64,000 bases of DNA from Homarus americanus (GCF_018991925.1 NW_024738608.1:1269026-1333025); one strand, 5' to 3'. Shown: positions 23,811 to 35,447, counted from the stretch's first letter. The notes: generated by a model from the letters alone, not told the origin. Translations and numbers: made by a program.

Positions 23811-25444
23811 TCGTTGTTGTGAAATCGGCTCAATCTACATTACCAGAATTCGAGTGTGTGCTGAATGAAACAGTGGTAAGAAGAGAGAGAGAGCTAAGAA
23901 CCGGTAACACCTTCATCAGTTGAGAACAGTTGGCTAGGGAGGGAGGCATCCATAAGGTACGAGAGAACCTTTACTAAGATCATCACATTCAACTTAGTCT
24001 AAGTGTTGGTGGTAAAGCTCACGCCACAGCTTCTAAGGATCAGCGTCTTCAGTGATTCAGTGAGAGTTTAGATCAATCCTGTGTGTAGTAACGTTGTGGT
24101 CCAAGCGCAAGAATATGTATTGTGCATCTGTAAGCTGGTTAGTGGAGTCCTCATCAATAAAGGATTGCCGGCCGATTCGCAGCGGATAAGCTGATAAGAT
24201 CTACGTAAGAAGTGGACTAGCATGCATGTATGTATGTATGACCGTATCCCAGTTGAAGTAACTGGTATCCCTTGTACGTTGAGGAATGGGAATACATTTT
24301 TTTAAACTCCTTTTCCGCACCTCAAGCAACTAATTGGCTTCCATCAGCAGGGATGACTGATATCTGCTTTGTATTGAGGACTAGACAAATGAGTTTTTAT
24401 TCACATTTCAGTTTCAGCGGAAAACAAACTGGCATACCAACAGGTGAAGTAATAGACGAGCTCCATCCTACATCACAGAGGTAATATCTGTCATCCCTGT
24501 ACATGAAGGAACAGTAAACCCTCTGTATAAACATCTCTCCAGACCTCCAGCCAGCTAACTGGCATCCCTCCACGTCCGCGCTCCACATATTTCTCTCGTG
24601 TTTGTGTGTAGTGAGGTGTGAGGTGCGTGTAGTGCTCTGCCCAGGCCACGAGTGGGTTAACATGTCGATTTTCAAAGGTAGAGTCGTAAGTCAGTTAGCT
24701 GCATACCTTACGATACTAGTGTGTAATTCATAGATAACATCACCTGTATTTATGACTCAAGTGACCTTACAGTCGTCCCAGGCAGCAGTGCTCAATGAAA
24801 ATATGTCCTTTTGGCTTAGACAAACGGTCTCGGTATAGTGTTCTTATATAGTGCAACAATGAATAGAAGTTAAGACAAAGTACAGTGAGGCAGTATCCTT
24901 CCTAGTGCTGTGTGGATGTCCTCTTTCATATGTTACGTCCTGCCATACACCCGCCCTGAGAAGTGGGTAGAACCACGGTAAAGATTCTAAAGCTTTTAAT
25001 ACCGCACGTGCATAAAACATATTCATAATATATTCAAATTATGTAACCAATCCTGAATGACAAGTGAAAACAATCATAGTTTTGAGTTAATGTTAATTTC
25101 ATAATTATCTTTTATAGTTTTGTAACGTGTGGTTCTTAGGTGAGTCTGTTGATAAATTGAACTACCCAGCCAGAGTGTATGGACAATAATCACTGTGTCC
25201 TCATTATTCAACTTTCTCAAATAATCTAACGCAAAAGTAACACCAGGAATGAATTGTGATACAAAATACTTGATAAAAATTGTTCCATCTGCCTACACCA
25301 TCCCCCCCGTCCTCTCCTCTTCACCAGACTCTGTGAAGGGATGAAGTTTCTGCTCCTTACTGCCACGGCTCTAAATTATCTTAATATAATTCTGAAAACT
25401 TTTGGCCTCTAACTGCGGTAGGTTGGCATCAAGAGTCTCGAGGC
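23811..25444. other. Unique DNA without a supported gene
   Basis: ATGTATGT run near 24222-24240. The word ACTGGYATCCCT/ATTGGCTTCCAT recurs at about 24260, 24333, 24429 and 24559, hinting at an old repeat. No coding frame recognised. Confidence 0.4.
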
Positions 25445-25622
25445 AGAGTTGTTTCGGGAGGTGAGTGGGGTGTGGGTGGAAGGGGTTTTGGGTGGGAATG
25501 GGGTGTGCGTGGTGGGAATTGGGTGAGGGTGATGATGATTGGGGAGTGAGAGGGTCGTAAGGTGGGGTGTGGGTGGTGGTGTAGGGGTAGGTGGTGTGGG
25601 TGGGGGTGAGTCTCGGGGATGC
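25445..25622 (+). repeat. GGTGGGG-rich tract with G-quadruplex potential
   Basis: Imperfect GTGGGGTGTGGGTGG repeats with many G3+ runs on the plus strand. Confidence 0.6.
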
Positions 25623-25665
25623 ATGAAACCTTCTAACGGACTTTATGTAAGAGGTTAGTCAGTAA

Positions 25666-25880
25666 GTCGAAGTCTGTTATAAGGAGGTTTCAGCGTATAC
25701 CCACCTAAGAGCGACAGAAAACGTAATTTATCAACAAAACCTTACCATACAAGAGCGCATCAAGTGGGTGTCCATCGGCCCTTCAGACAATATCACCAAC
25801 AAATCTGCAGAAGTTGACAGCGTTGTTAGCAACATGTTGACGAGTCACAGCCAACCGGGAGAAAATTGCGACAAGATACT
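25666..25880 (+). other. Candidate exon of an unknown gene
   Basis: After a TAA at 25663-25665 a frame stays open to a strong splice donor, GTAAGTAC at 25881-25888 (the frame stops at TAA inside the donor). It encodes NLTIQERIKWVSIGPSDNIT and SAEVDSVVSNMLTSHSQPG, a balanced composition with many GC-ending codons, unlike the AT-rich surroundings. A possible acceptor is CTGCAG at 25805-25810 with a poor pyrimidine tract. There is no start ATG. Not recognised as any family. Chance remains likely. Confidence 0.2.
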
Positions 25881-25925
25881 GTAAGTACACGGTGATAATA
25901 AAGATAATAAGAATATAAACATGCT

Positions 25926-25998
25926 TCACTTCTTCTTCTTCTTCTTCTTTTATTATTATTACTAAATCACATACATTTCATACACGCACAGTCTTTCA

Positions 25999-26032
<34 letters not shown>
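25926..26032. repeat. (CTT)n/(ATT)n and (CT)n microsatellites
   Basis: CTT/ATT run at 25926-25961 and perfect CT run at 26000-26032. Confidence 0.9.
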
Positions 26033-26035
<3 letters not shown>

Positions 26036-26221
26036 CCTAATAACTAATAACACACCATTAAGGGAAATATGTCGTCAGGGGCTCAGGTCTAGTGACTCCT
26101 GCTGGACGACGTAATGGTGCACCAGGTCTTAATCATCCTGCTAGAAAATTGATATAGATTTGTTCATCTTCAACAAACACGAACTGAACTAAGTCGATCT
26201 TCCCTTGCCAGTGTTGTCTTT

Positions 26222-26360
26222 TTTTTTAATGGGGAGGAGGAAGAGGAGGAGGAGGGTGAGATTGGGGGAGGAAGAATGGAGGAGGAGATTAGGGGGTTTG
26301 GAGGAATGGTGATTAGGGGCTTTTGAAAGGGTTAGAGAGGGAGGGGATTAGGAATTTTGA
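26222..26360. repeat. G/A-rich imperfect repeat
   Basis: Words GGAGGA, GATTAGGGG and GGAAT recur. No gene. Confidence 0.5.
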
Positions 26361-26924
26361 AGGAGTGGGAATTGCCTAAACATTACTAAGAAAACTTTTT
26401 ATAGAACTGATCCCAAGCCCACCCATGACCATAAGAATATCTTAATATTACCATTTCACAAAAATTTCTCACACATTCCTTCACAACTAAAAACCTGGAA
26501 CGTCAATGTGGCATTTAAAAACTCATGCACTGTTAAACAAATGTTAATCAAGAACTCCCCCAACAACACAATTGGTTGCATTTATAAAGTTCCTTGCAAG
26601 GAATGTAATATGTTTTACTTAGGCCAGACAGGTAAAGATCTTGCAACTAGAATTAAACAACACAAATACAGTGTTAGGACAGGCCAGGAATCCAATGCTC
26701 TGTTTGTTCATTTGAGGGATAACAAGCATTGCATTGACTGGGATAATGCCTCCTCAATATTACCATGTAATTCAATTGATAGTAGGAACATCATAGAATC
26801 TAGTCTTATTAAACATACCGAAGCATTCAACATGAATTTGAGTAACAGCATGTACAAGCTGGACAATTTTGTAATTAAGAAGATTTGTAACCAGGTGAGA
26901 AGGCCGGGTCACCTGACCATCTGA
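26361..26924 (+). pseudogene. Penelope-like element, C-terminal GIY-YIG endonuclease
   Basis: A frame of 188 codons is open from 26361 to the TGA at 26922-26924. An N-terminal part (KNILILPFHKNFSHIPSQLK, VAFKNSCTVKQML) matches the linker after the reverse transcriptase. Then comes a GIY-YIG nuclease: GCIYKVPC, CKEC, FYLGQTGK, and TRIKQH with the conserved Arg. The Cys pair between GIY and YIG is typical of Penelope-like elements. The reverse transcriptase itself is missing, so the copy is 5'-truncated near 26361-26373 and cannot be autonomous. No interruption within the remaining part indicates a recent insertion or one lightly decayed. Confidence 0.85.
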
Positions 26925-27126
26925 CCTGACCACCAACCGTTGTGTGCTATTTAAAGATTAGTAGGGTCATTACCTAATACCTGACCATTGTGGACCTGGT
27001 CTCACCCTCCTCTGTATATATACACCTTGGTTTGTATTTCTCTTTAGTCTGTACTCACCCCTGAAGATGTGAATTACACGAAAGCGCTTGGGAACTTCGT
27101 GTTTTCTTCTTTCCTTGTGGTTATCA

Positions 27127-27128
<2 letters not shown>
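26925..27128 (+). mobile_element. Penelope-like element 3' region with hammerhead-like motif
   Basis: Non-coding sequence between the nuclease stop and the (AT)n run. It contains CTGAAGA (27061-27067), fitting the hammerhead core CUGANGA, and CGAAA at 27079-27083, with a weak GTG/CAC stem between them. Hammerhead ribozymes are known in Penelope-like elements. Here one extra base sits between the core and stem, so a relic is more likely than an active ribozyme. Confidence 0.4.

Positions 27129-27200
<72 letters not shown>
27129..27200. repeat. (AT)n microsatellite
   Basis: Uninterrupted AT run. Confidence 0.97.
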
Positions 27201-27211
<11 letters not shown>

Positions 27212-27485
27212 TATAAACAAAATAATAAATAATAAAATAAATAAATATTGAAGTGATAACCGTGGTAACACTATGAGATGTACTTTTTACCACCATGCTA
27301 TTGTGCTATTCCAGATGATACTAAATGTTACATAATACTTCCTTGAGATAAATGTATAGTATATATCAGGTGCCTCAAAGAGAGCTCAGGTTCTCAACTG
27401 GCTCAGCCATGTTAATATTGGTATTATTATCCACTCTGTATCTGTGTTTTTCTGGCTAAATAAACTGTTTCAATTCAATTCAATC
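27201..27485 (+). repeat. Dispersed repeat, copy A
   Basis: Starts with AAATA-rich sequence after (AT)n, then GAAGTGATAACCGTGGTAAC ... CCTTGAGATAAATGTA ... GGTGCCTCAAAGAGAGCTCA, and ends with AATAAACTG and a (TTCAA)n-type tail (TTTCAATTCAATTCAA). It is highly similar along its whole length to 37795-38069. AATAAA plus a short pentamer tail suggests a retrotransposon 3' end (LINE or SINE). Confidence 0.85.
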
Positions 27486-27497
27486 TATCTTGTCCCT

Positions 27498-27501
<4 letters not shown>

Positions 27502-27573
<72 letters not shown>
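27502..27573. repeat. (CT)n microsatellite
   Basis: Uninterrupted CT run 17 bp after the end of repeat copy A. Confidence 0.97.
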
Positions 27574-27575
<2 letters not shown>

Positions 27576-27754
27576 TTCTTTTTCTCTCCTTTACCTGGTC
27601 AGCATATAACCCAGGTAAGTGGAATAAACACGACACATAACGAGGCAGTTATCCACCATAAGAACAAAAAATGAAGGAAAAACACAACTAATCAGTGAAT
27701 TTTTAAAGAAATACACGCAAAAACTATTTTTTGTAAAATTACCTGTTTTTGTTT

Positions 27755-28158
27755 CATAAGAACATAAGAAAATATGGAGTCTGCAATAGGCCGGTTGGCC
27801 TGTGCATGGCAGCTCCTGTCGAGAGTTACTACCACTCTCTATCATCCATGAATCTATCTAGCCTCCTTTTGAAACTTTCCAGAGTTCCCGCACTTACTAC
27901 AAAGTTGCTAAGCTTGTTCCACTCGTCCATCACCCTATTTGTGAACCAGTTTCTTCCTATCTCCCTCCTAAACCTAAACTTATCAGCTTGAATCCGTTGC
28001 TCCGAGTCTATCCTGCTCGGATATTATAAAACTTTATCTATATCCCTTTATTGATTCCTTTCACCCACTTAAATACTTCTATCATATCTCCCCGCACTCT
28101 TCGTCTTTCTAGGGAATGCAAGTTAAGTTTCTTTAACCTATCCTGATATGGAAGGTTT
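27755..28158 (-). mobile_element. CR1 ORF2 tail and 3' UTR with octamer tail
   Basis: Decayed ORF2 end (RRVRGDMIEVF-like, from the CTATCATATCTCC region) followed by a 3' UTR with a GGCCTATTGC block and two TTCTTATG octamers. The same layout is seen in the 51.8-kb element. Confidence 0.85.
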
Positions 28159-29393
28159 CTAAGTTCCCGGAATCATTTTTGTCATTCTTCGCTGCACCGA
28201 CTCTAGTGAATTTATATCCATTCTATAATAGGGGCACCAGAACTGAACCGCATAATCGAGGTGCGGCCTAACTAGCGCAAGATATAGTTGCAATAAGACC
28301 TCTGCACTCTTGTTAGCACTTCCTAGATATAAAACCCAATACTCTGTTTGCCTTATTTCGAACATTAACGCACTGTTTTCTAGGCCGTAGGTCCGGGCTT
28401 ACAAGTACCCCTAGGTCTCTTTCACAAGTCGACTTCTCTAGGTTGATGTTGTTAAGACTGTATACATTATAAGTATTTGTTCTTCCAATATTAAGTACGT
28501 TGCACTTGCTGGTGTTGAATTTCATTTGCCATTTTTCAGACCACCCCTGCAGTTTATTTAGATCCTCCTGTAATGCATTTGCATCCTGCCCTGAATCAAT
28601 TTGCCGCCCTATTTTGGTGTCATCCGCAAACTTGCTTATGTCACTGCTGATCCCAGTATCTAAATCGTTTATGTAGATTATGAACAAGAGTGGGCCTAGT
28701 ACTGACCCCTGGGGAACCCCACTGGTTACGGCCCCACTCAGATTTAACACCATCTACGCTGACCCTCTGCGTTCTATCGGTGAGCCATGATTTTATCCAA
28801 TTTAAAACTTTCCCCTCGATACCATGAGCCTTAATTTTTCTCAGAAGCCTCTGATGCGGTACTCTGTCAAATGCTTTGCTAAAGTCTAAGTAAATAACAT
28901 CGTAATTTTCGTCATTATCTATTACCTCGAAGACTTTCCTAAAAAACGTTAGCAGATTTGTTAGACAAGATTTTCCCTTTGTAAACCCATGTTGAGAGTC
29001 GTAGATTAATTTGCTTTTCTCTAGATGCGATCGGATGCTATCTGCTATAATTGATTCAAGAAATTTCCCCACTACTGACGTCAAACTGATCGGCCGGTAA
29101 TTTGACGCTGATGCTCTGTCTCCCTTTTTGAATATGGGTACTACATTTGCCTGTTTCCACAACTCTGGCACAACTCCAGTGTCTAATGATTTTGTAAATA
29201 AGTTTACGAGGGGTCCGCTAATCTGTTCCCTACACTCTTTTAAGACTCGAGGAAAAATTTCATCCGGCCCTGGGGATTTTGTATTCTTTAGTTTATTTAT
29301 CTTCTTAAGAACATCCTCTTTTCTGATAGTGATATTCTTTAATTTCTCTTCTTCCTTTCCCTTAAATATCAGTTCCACCTCCGGAATTTCATC
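28159..29393 (-). pseudogene. CR1 ORF2 reverse transcriptase, frameshifted
   Basis: Conserved blocks in order: SPGPDEIFPRVLKEC, VVPIFKKGDR, NYRPISLTSVVGKFLE, DSQHGFTKGKSCLTNLL, DVIYLDFSKAFDRVPH (motif A, catalytic Asp), SGVPQGSVLGPLLFI, and KFADDTKI (motif C, two catalytic Asp), then LGVLVS and LALVRPHLDYAVQFWCPYY. Catalytic residues are all present, but frameshifts near 28730 and 28325 and another near 28160 break the frame. C-terminal sequence continues decayed to about 27990. Confidence 0.93.
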
Positions 29394-30640
29394 TCAAATT
29401 TCTTCTGTGAAAACTGATAAGAAGTAGCTGTTCAATGCTTTGCTTATTTCTTCACTGCCATTTATCAATTCTCCCCTCCCTGACTTTAAAGGCCCAACTT
29501 TGTCCTTGACCTTTGTCCTATATACCTGGAAAAATCCCTTGGGATTCGCCTTGGATTCTCTTGCTATTTTGATTTCATAGTCTCTCTTTGCTTTCCTTAC
29601 ATTTTTCTTAACATTCCTAGATAGTTCATTATACCTGTTTCTGAGCTGCTCCTCCCCTCCCTTTAATTTCTTATATATTCCTTTCTTTATTCCTATGTCA
29701 TGTTTAAGTTTTCTGGTCATCCACCTTGGCTCATTCTTATTTGACCTAATTTTTCTGTGTGGTATATTTTGTTCTTGTGCTTTATGTAGTATACTAGTGA
29801 ATATATTATAGTCATGATCAATTGTTGTGTCATCTATGACCTCACCCCTTCCTACTGGGAACTGACGTGACTGTTCCCAGGTGACCTCACCTAGGTACCT
29901 TCTTAACCCCTGATAATCCGCCAACCGAAAGTTTGGGACTCTGACCATATTGTCATTGTTTTTCGTTTCCCAATTTAGGGTGAACCTGATTTCTCTGTGA
30001 TCACTGTTACCTAGTTCTTCCCCTACTGTGATATCTCTGATAATATTTTCTTTATTTGTTAATACTAGGTCTAATATATTGTCACCTCTAGTAGGTTCTG
30101 TAATTAGTTGTTTAAAAAAATTGTCCTGTACTGCGTCTAGGAAGTCTTCAGATTCATAGTCGCCTACAATGTTGTCCCAGTCAATATTTCTGAAGTTGAA
30201 ATCCCCCATAATGCATAGGTTGTTATATTTTGCTGCCCTACTCATTTCCTGCCATATGGGCTGAGCTGCTTCTTTGCCAAGACTTGGGGGCCTGTAAATC
30301 ACTCCCATAATTAGTTTTCTCTTCCTTCCGTGATTTCTACCCACACAGACTCGGTTCCTATTTCACCCTTTATTGAATTATTAGTACAACATTTTAATGT
30401 ATCCTTGACGAAGAGTGCGACCCCTCCCTCCTTCCTACCTTCCCTGTCCTTGTGAAAAAGGTTGTACCCTTCTATGTGGTACTCTGATAAAAATTTTTGC
30501 TCGCCAGATTCATCCAAGTTTCGGTGATTGCTATGACGTCTACATTCTCGGTACATACAACCGCTCTCAGCAAGTCTATTTTATTTCTAACGCTCCTACT
30601 GTTTGTACAGTATACATTTAAACCTACTCTTCCCTGGTCC
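29394..30640 (-). pseudogene. CR1 ORF2 endonuclease (APE-type) domain, frameshifted
   Basis: The N-terminus is recognisable as GLNVYCTNSRSVRNKIDLL and DVIAITETW (catalytic Glu). After a frameshift near 30495-30520 it continues with EYHIEGYNLFHKDREG and GGVALFVKD, and after a second near 30320 with LIMGVIYRPPS, CIMGDFNFRNIDW (catalytic Asp/Asn), LDLVLTN and NSDHREI (catalytic Asp-His). This is the AP-endonuclease-like nuclease that nicks target DNA for target-primed reverse transcription. A single in-frame TGA at 29396-29394 separates it from the reverse transcriptase, which is in the same frame. Confidence 0.9.
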
Positions 30641-30720
30641 TGTTTTACCCCTTGTCCTGAGCAACTAATGTTACTTCCCAGGACCTGCTTGTTTTTTGAC
30701 TCTCACTTTCCCCGACCCCT

Positions 30721-30923
30721 CTCTACTGGCGAAACCCCCCCTTCGGAGTGACAATTTCACGCTCCAGGGATGCAGACAACGTCTTTACCCCCTCACGAGA
30801 CAAGTGTACTCCGTCGCGACAGTACAGGTAGTCGTTGCCATAGAATCGTTGCCAGTTATCAATGAATGTCCAACTATTGTTTGCACAATGTTTTTCCAGT
30901 CGGCAATTTATAGCAATTGTCAT
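30721..30923 (-). pseudogene. CR1 ORF1 C-terminal SGNH-esterase remnant
   Basis: Encodes INCRLEKHCANNSWTFIDNW, then FYGNDYLYCRDGVHLSREGV. The DGVH motif is the Asp-x-x-His catalytic block at the C-terminus of SGNH/GDSL hydrolases. An esterase domain in ORF1 is known for CR1-type LINEs, where it is thought to aid membrane or RNP functions. Only the last ~65 residues survive, and the Ser and Asn blocks lie beyond the truncation. It ends at a stop about 85 bp before the start of ORF2-like sequence, in the order expected of CR1. Confidence 0.75.
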
Positions 30924-30945
30924 AGCTATACTTCATTTACTATTT

Positions 30946-31245
30946 CGGGTTAAATTCAACTTCATATTAATATTAAAAACAAGTCCATGATTCAACTTTG
31001 CTTAATATTACAGGTTGAATTTAACTTTACAAAACTTAACAACAAATCTTAAAATAATAATAGCATATAATAACTCATCTCATAACTCGTTTAATAACTC
31101 CTATGTTGTCTGGTCTGGCCATGAAACTCTCCTCCACCACCTCTCTTACGTAACACAATATATTTGAATAAATTTGCATAAATAGAAACTCTGAATATAG
31201 TTTTCTTTGACATGTAAAATTGGCTTTAATGAATATTATATTTTT

Positions 31246-31249
<4 letters not shown>
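30946..31249. other. AT-rich flank of the CR1 element
   Basis: No gene or repeat family recognised. Confidence 0.4.

Positions 31250-31317
<68 letters not shown>
31250..31317. repeat. (GT)n microsatellite
   Basis: Uninterrupted GT run, then a G-run. Confidence 0.97.
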
Positions 31318-31320
<3 letters not shown>

Positions 31321-31434
31321 GGGGAGGGGGGAAGTAAATCTAAAGGGAAGGATTCTAATACAGTACATGACTGATGCCATCGATTACTACTGTACTGTAT
31401 CTTGCCCACGGTTGGTTCCTTCTGTTGAGATGCA

Positions 31435-31865
31435 GACTGAAGATGACTCACCATACTCAATACAGACTGAAGGTGACTCACTATACAGACTGAAGATGAC
31501 TCACCAGACCAAAGATGACTCACCATACAGACTGAAGGTGACTCACAATACAGACTGAAGGTGACTCACAATACAGACTGAAGATGACTCATTATACAGA
31601 CTGAAGATGACTTACCATACAAACTGAAGATGACTCACTATACAGACTGAAGATGACTCACCAGACCAAAGATGACTCACCATACAGACTGAAGGTGACT
31701 CACAATACAGACTGAAGATGACTCATTATACAGACTGAAGATGACTTACCATACAAACTGAAGATGACTCATTATACAGACTGAAGATGACTCACCAGAC
31801 CAAAGATGACTCACCATACAAACTGAAGATGACTCACTATACAGACCAAAGATGACTCATCATAA
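31435..31865 (+). repeat. 22-bp minisatellite with AP-1 sites
   Basis: About 19-20 units built on ACTGAAGATGACTCACCATA, plus shorter CAGACCAAAGATGACTCAC units. I count 17 perfect TGACTCA heptamers and two TGACTTA. Longer blocks of several units recur (31550-31680 against 31690-31810), so it also grew by segmental duplication. Confidence 0.93.
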
Positions 31866-32844
31866 AGGATAAATATAAATAATATACAGTATTGGGTGAA
31901 GATGAGTTAGTCAGTATTCAAGGACGCCATAATGTACACTTACAGCAGACGAGAATGATGAGCTCTGGGCCGGGCGGGGCGTCGACAGAGACTTAAACAG
32001 ACTTGAGAGTCGTAAAAGAGTTGGTTCACGTTTTACTGTGCCGGAATGTAGGAGATATAAGCCTTAATGTCGCCAGTTTCATCGCTGCTTTACTTACTAA
32101 GTTCCCCAAGTGGCTCTTCAGTGTCGTCGAGGAGTAAAATTTTCCCCTCCAGAATATCTCTTTCATCATCACCGTCTCCTGCTCCTTCAAGTACCGGTGG
32201 TCGAGAACGGGACGTGACGCAACAGAATGCACGCCTTTGAGGGCATGAGGAGTGTTGCTTTGTCTTTGGTCAATGTAGTGCTTTAATTAAGTTATTTATG
32301 TTACCTTTTTGACACGCCCGACGAACTGATTCTGACTTAGTTTAAGCCGGCAATATAGGCATACTTAACCTGCCTTACCAACTCTGAAAGTGGGTCCCAT
32401 GGATCTGACTGCCTGTTAGGGACAGTGTGGATGCAGAACATTATATACTAAACCTTCGATATGCAAGGAGGCAACGTACTCGGCACTGAACTCGACCGCC
32501 TTCACTTGCCCCGACCATTATATTAGTTACAGTCACCTCAAAATGTTCATGTCCTGAATGGAGCGAACCCAGTGAGTCCTCTTGTTCAGATTTGATTTTG
32601 AACTCAAAGATAAAGCTTCTTACAGCTCCAGGTAAACAACACGGCGTCAGGTGTAGTTGCCGGGAGTTTCCCAACAGGTGGAGCTGATCACGCCTGGCGA
32701 CTTTATACACAAATTATAATAACAACATATTATTATGAGACCAATAATGTAGACATTAATATTTGGTTACTATTCTCCCTTATCGTGAATGTATAGAGAA
32801 ACGTTAACACCTAAGTTTCCACATTATGTTGGGCAGTGGTGGGC
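31866..32844. other. Unique DNA without a supported gene
   Basis: Open frames are short and lack recognisable domains. Confidence 0.45.
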
Positions 32845-34845
32845 AGCCCAGTTAGTTAGTGGACCTCACGAGTGGCCCTCCCTCATCACAGTGGGCCACA
32901 TGAGTGATCCTCCCTCATCCCAGAGGGCCACATGTGCGATCCTCTCTCATCTCAGTGGGCCACATGTGTGACCCTACCTCATCTCAGAGGGCCACACGTG
33001 TGACCATCCCTCACCTCAGTGGGCCGCATATGTGACCATCCCTCATCTCAGTGGGCCACATGAGTAACCCTTCCTCATCACAGTGGGCCACATGTGTGAC
33101 CCTCCATCTCAGTGGGCCACATGAGTGACCCTCCCTCATCACAGTGGGCCACATGTGTGACCCTCCATCTCAGTGGGCCACATGAGTGACCCTCCCTCAT
33201 CACAGTGGGCCACATGTGTGACCCATCATCTCAGTGGGCCACATGGATGACCTTCCCTCATCTCAGTGGGCCACATGGGTAACCCTTCCTCATCTCCGTG
33301 GGCCACATGTGTGGCCCCTCCATCTCAGTGGGCCACATGGTGACCCTCCCTCATCTCAGTGGGCCACATGAGTGATCCTCCCTCATATCAGTGGGCCACA
33401 TGAGTGACCTTCCCTCATCTCAGTGGGCCACATGAGTGATCCTCCATCATCTCAGTGGGCCACATAAGTCTCCCTCATCTCAGTGGGCCACATGAGTGGT
33501 CCTCCATCATCTCAGTTGATGTCCAGTGGGCCACATAAGTGATCCTCCCTCATCTCAGTGGGCCACATGAGTGATCCTCCATCATCTCAGTGGGCCACAT
33601 CAGTGATCCTCCATCATCTCAGTGGGCCACATGAGTGATCCTCCATCATCTCATTGGGCCACATCAGTGATCCTCCATCATCTCAGTGGGCCACATGAGT
33701 GACCCTCCCTCATCTCAGTGGGCCACATGAGTGATCCTCCCTCATCTCAGTGGGCCACATGAGTGACCCTCCCTCATCTCAGTGGGCCACATGAGTGAGT
33801 GATCCTCCACACCTCATCTCAGTGGGCCACATGAGTGACCTTCCCTCATCTCAGTGGGCCACATGAGTGACCTTCCCTCATCTCAGTGGGCCACATGAGT
33901 GATCCTCATCTCAGTGGGCCACATGAGTGATCCTCCCTCATCTCAGTGGGCCAAATGAGTGACCTTCCCTCATCTCAGTGGGCCACATGAGTGATCCTCC
34001 CTCATCTCAGTGGGCCACATGAGTGACCTTCCCTCATCTCAGTGGACCTCATGAGTGATCCTCCCTCATCTCAGTGGGCCACATGAGTGACCTTCCCTCA
34101 TCTCAGTGGGCCGCATGAGGTGATCCTCCCTCATCTCAGTGGGCCACATGGTGACTCCTCCCTCATCTCAGTGGGCCCACATGGTGATCCTCCCTCATCT
34201 CAGTGGGCCACATGAATGATCTCCCTCATCTCCGGTGTGCCCAGTCCTCCCTCATCTCAGTGGGCCACATGAGTGACCTTCCCTCACATCTCAGTGGAGC
34301 CACATGAGTGACCCCTTCCTCATCTCCAGTGGGCCACATGGTGACCTTCCCTCATCTCAGTGGGCCACATGGTGATCCTCCCTCATCTCAGTTGGCCACA
34401 TGGTGACCCTCCCTCATCTCAGTGGGCCACATGAGTGACCCTCCCTCATCTCAGTGGGCCACATGATCATCTCAGTGACCCTCCCTCATCTCAGTGGGCC
34501 ACATGAGTGATCCTCCATTATCTCAGTGGGCCACGTAGGGTATCCTCCCTCATCTCAGTGGGCCACATGAGTGATCCTCCATGATCACAGATCCTCCTCA
34601 TCTCCAGTGGGCCACATGATCCTCCCTCATCTGTGTGCCACCCTCCCTCATCTCAGTGGGCCACATGGTGACCTCCCTCATCTCAGTGGGCCACATGAGT
34701 GATCCTCTCCTCATCTCAGTGGGCCACATGAGTGATCCTCCCTCATCTCAGTGGGCCACATGAGTGATCCTCCCTCATCTCAGTGGGCCACATGAGTGAT
34801 CCTCCCTTATCTCAGTGGGCCACATGAGTGATCCTCCATCATCCT
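32845..34845. repeat. 32-bp minisatellite, ~60 copies
   Basis: Units of CAGTGGGCCACATGAGTGAT plus CCTCCCTCATCT. Common variants are GATCC/GACCC/GACCT and TCAT/CCAT. Between about 34110 and 34680 units carry many single-base indels and joined fragments, unlike the regular parts. Confidence 0.97.
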
Positions 34846-35382
34846 TACAATATGTCAAATTGTTTTAAATTCGATTCAATCATCATCTTATTCAAGTGAG
34901 TGTTTGAATTGTTTTGACGTTTGTGAAACTGTAATCCTCTTACTCCCTTCTTATGTTTACATTGTCATCTGGCAGAGTGAGAGAAGGAATATTGTAAACT
35001 GGAATTGAAAAACAACAACAATGGTGCATCAGATATAAGCTGTGTTAACACAAGTGAATAGTTTGGAAGGGCACCTTGGATACTTTTAGCATCGAACCAA
35101 GGAAACCTAACCTAACCAAATGGCTTTACTGTAAATTTAATTTAGGTAAGCCAGGTCAGGTTTGGCTGGTCCTTTGTATGTCATTCATGATTTAATCAGA
35201 TATGACAACAATTGATGAAAATGTCCAAGTCTCTAAACAATCGGGTCGCACACTACAAGACTAAATCATTTCCAACATTTCTTGTCTTACTTTTATAGAA
35301 TTTTGCTTTAAATATCCATAAAGTTGTATAAATTAGTGTAATTAAAGCAGAACAGCGGTCTTATTCATGACTGTTGTTTCAG

Positions 35383-35447
35383 GCAGGTTGGTCCCTGGCC
35401 CAAGACATGATGGATGATGCCAAGGCTTCCTCTACCACCAGACCAAG
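35383..35447 (+). other. Candidate exon 1 (65 nt)
   Basis: Bounded by an acceptor (CTGTTGTTTCAG, ending at 35382) and a donor (CCAAG|GTGAGC, from 35448). One frame is open (AGWSLAQDMMDDAKASSTTR). Joined to the next candidate exon, the frame stops at once, so it would be a terminal coding, UTR or non-coding exon. Expression data are needed. Confidence 0.25.

Larger units (their letters stand above)
27755..30945 (-). mobile_element. CR1-type LINE, near full ORF2, decayed
   Basis: A 3.2-kb minus-strand element. Order from 5': end of ORF1 (esterase), endonuclease, reverse transcriptase, C-terminal domain, 3' UTR, and a tail of two TTCTTATG octamers (27770-27755). CR1 elements are known to end in 8-bp microsatellite tails and not poly(A), and the protein blocks also match CR1. 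The 5' end is truncated near 30925-30945, inside ORF1. At least four frameshifts and one nonsense codon make it inactive. A second, diverged member is at 51787-53140. Confidence 0.93.
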
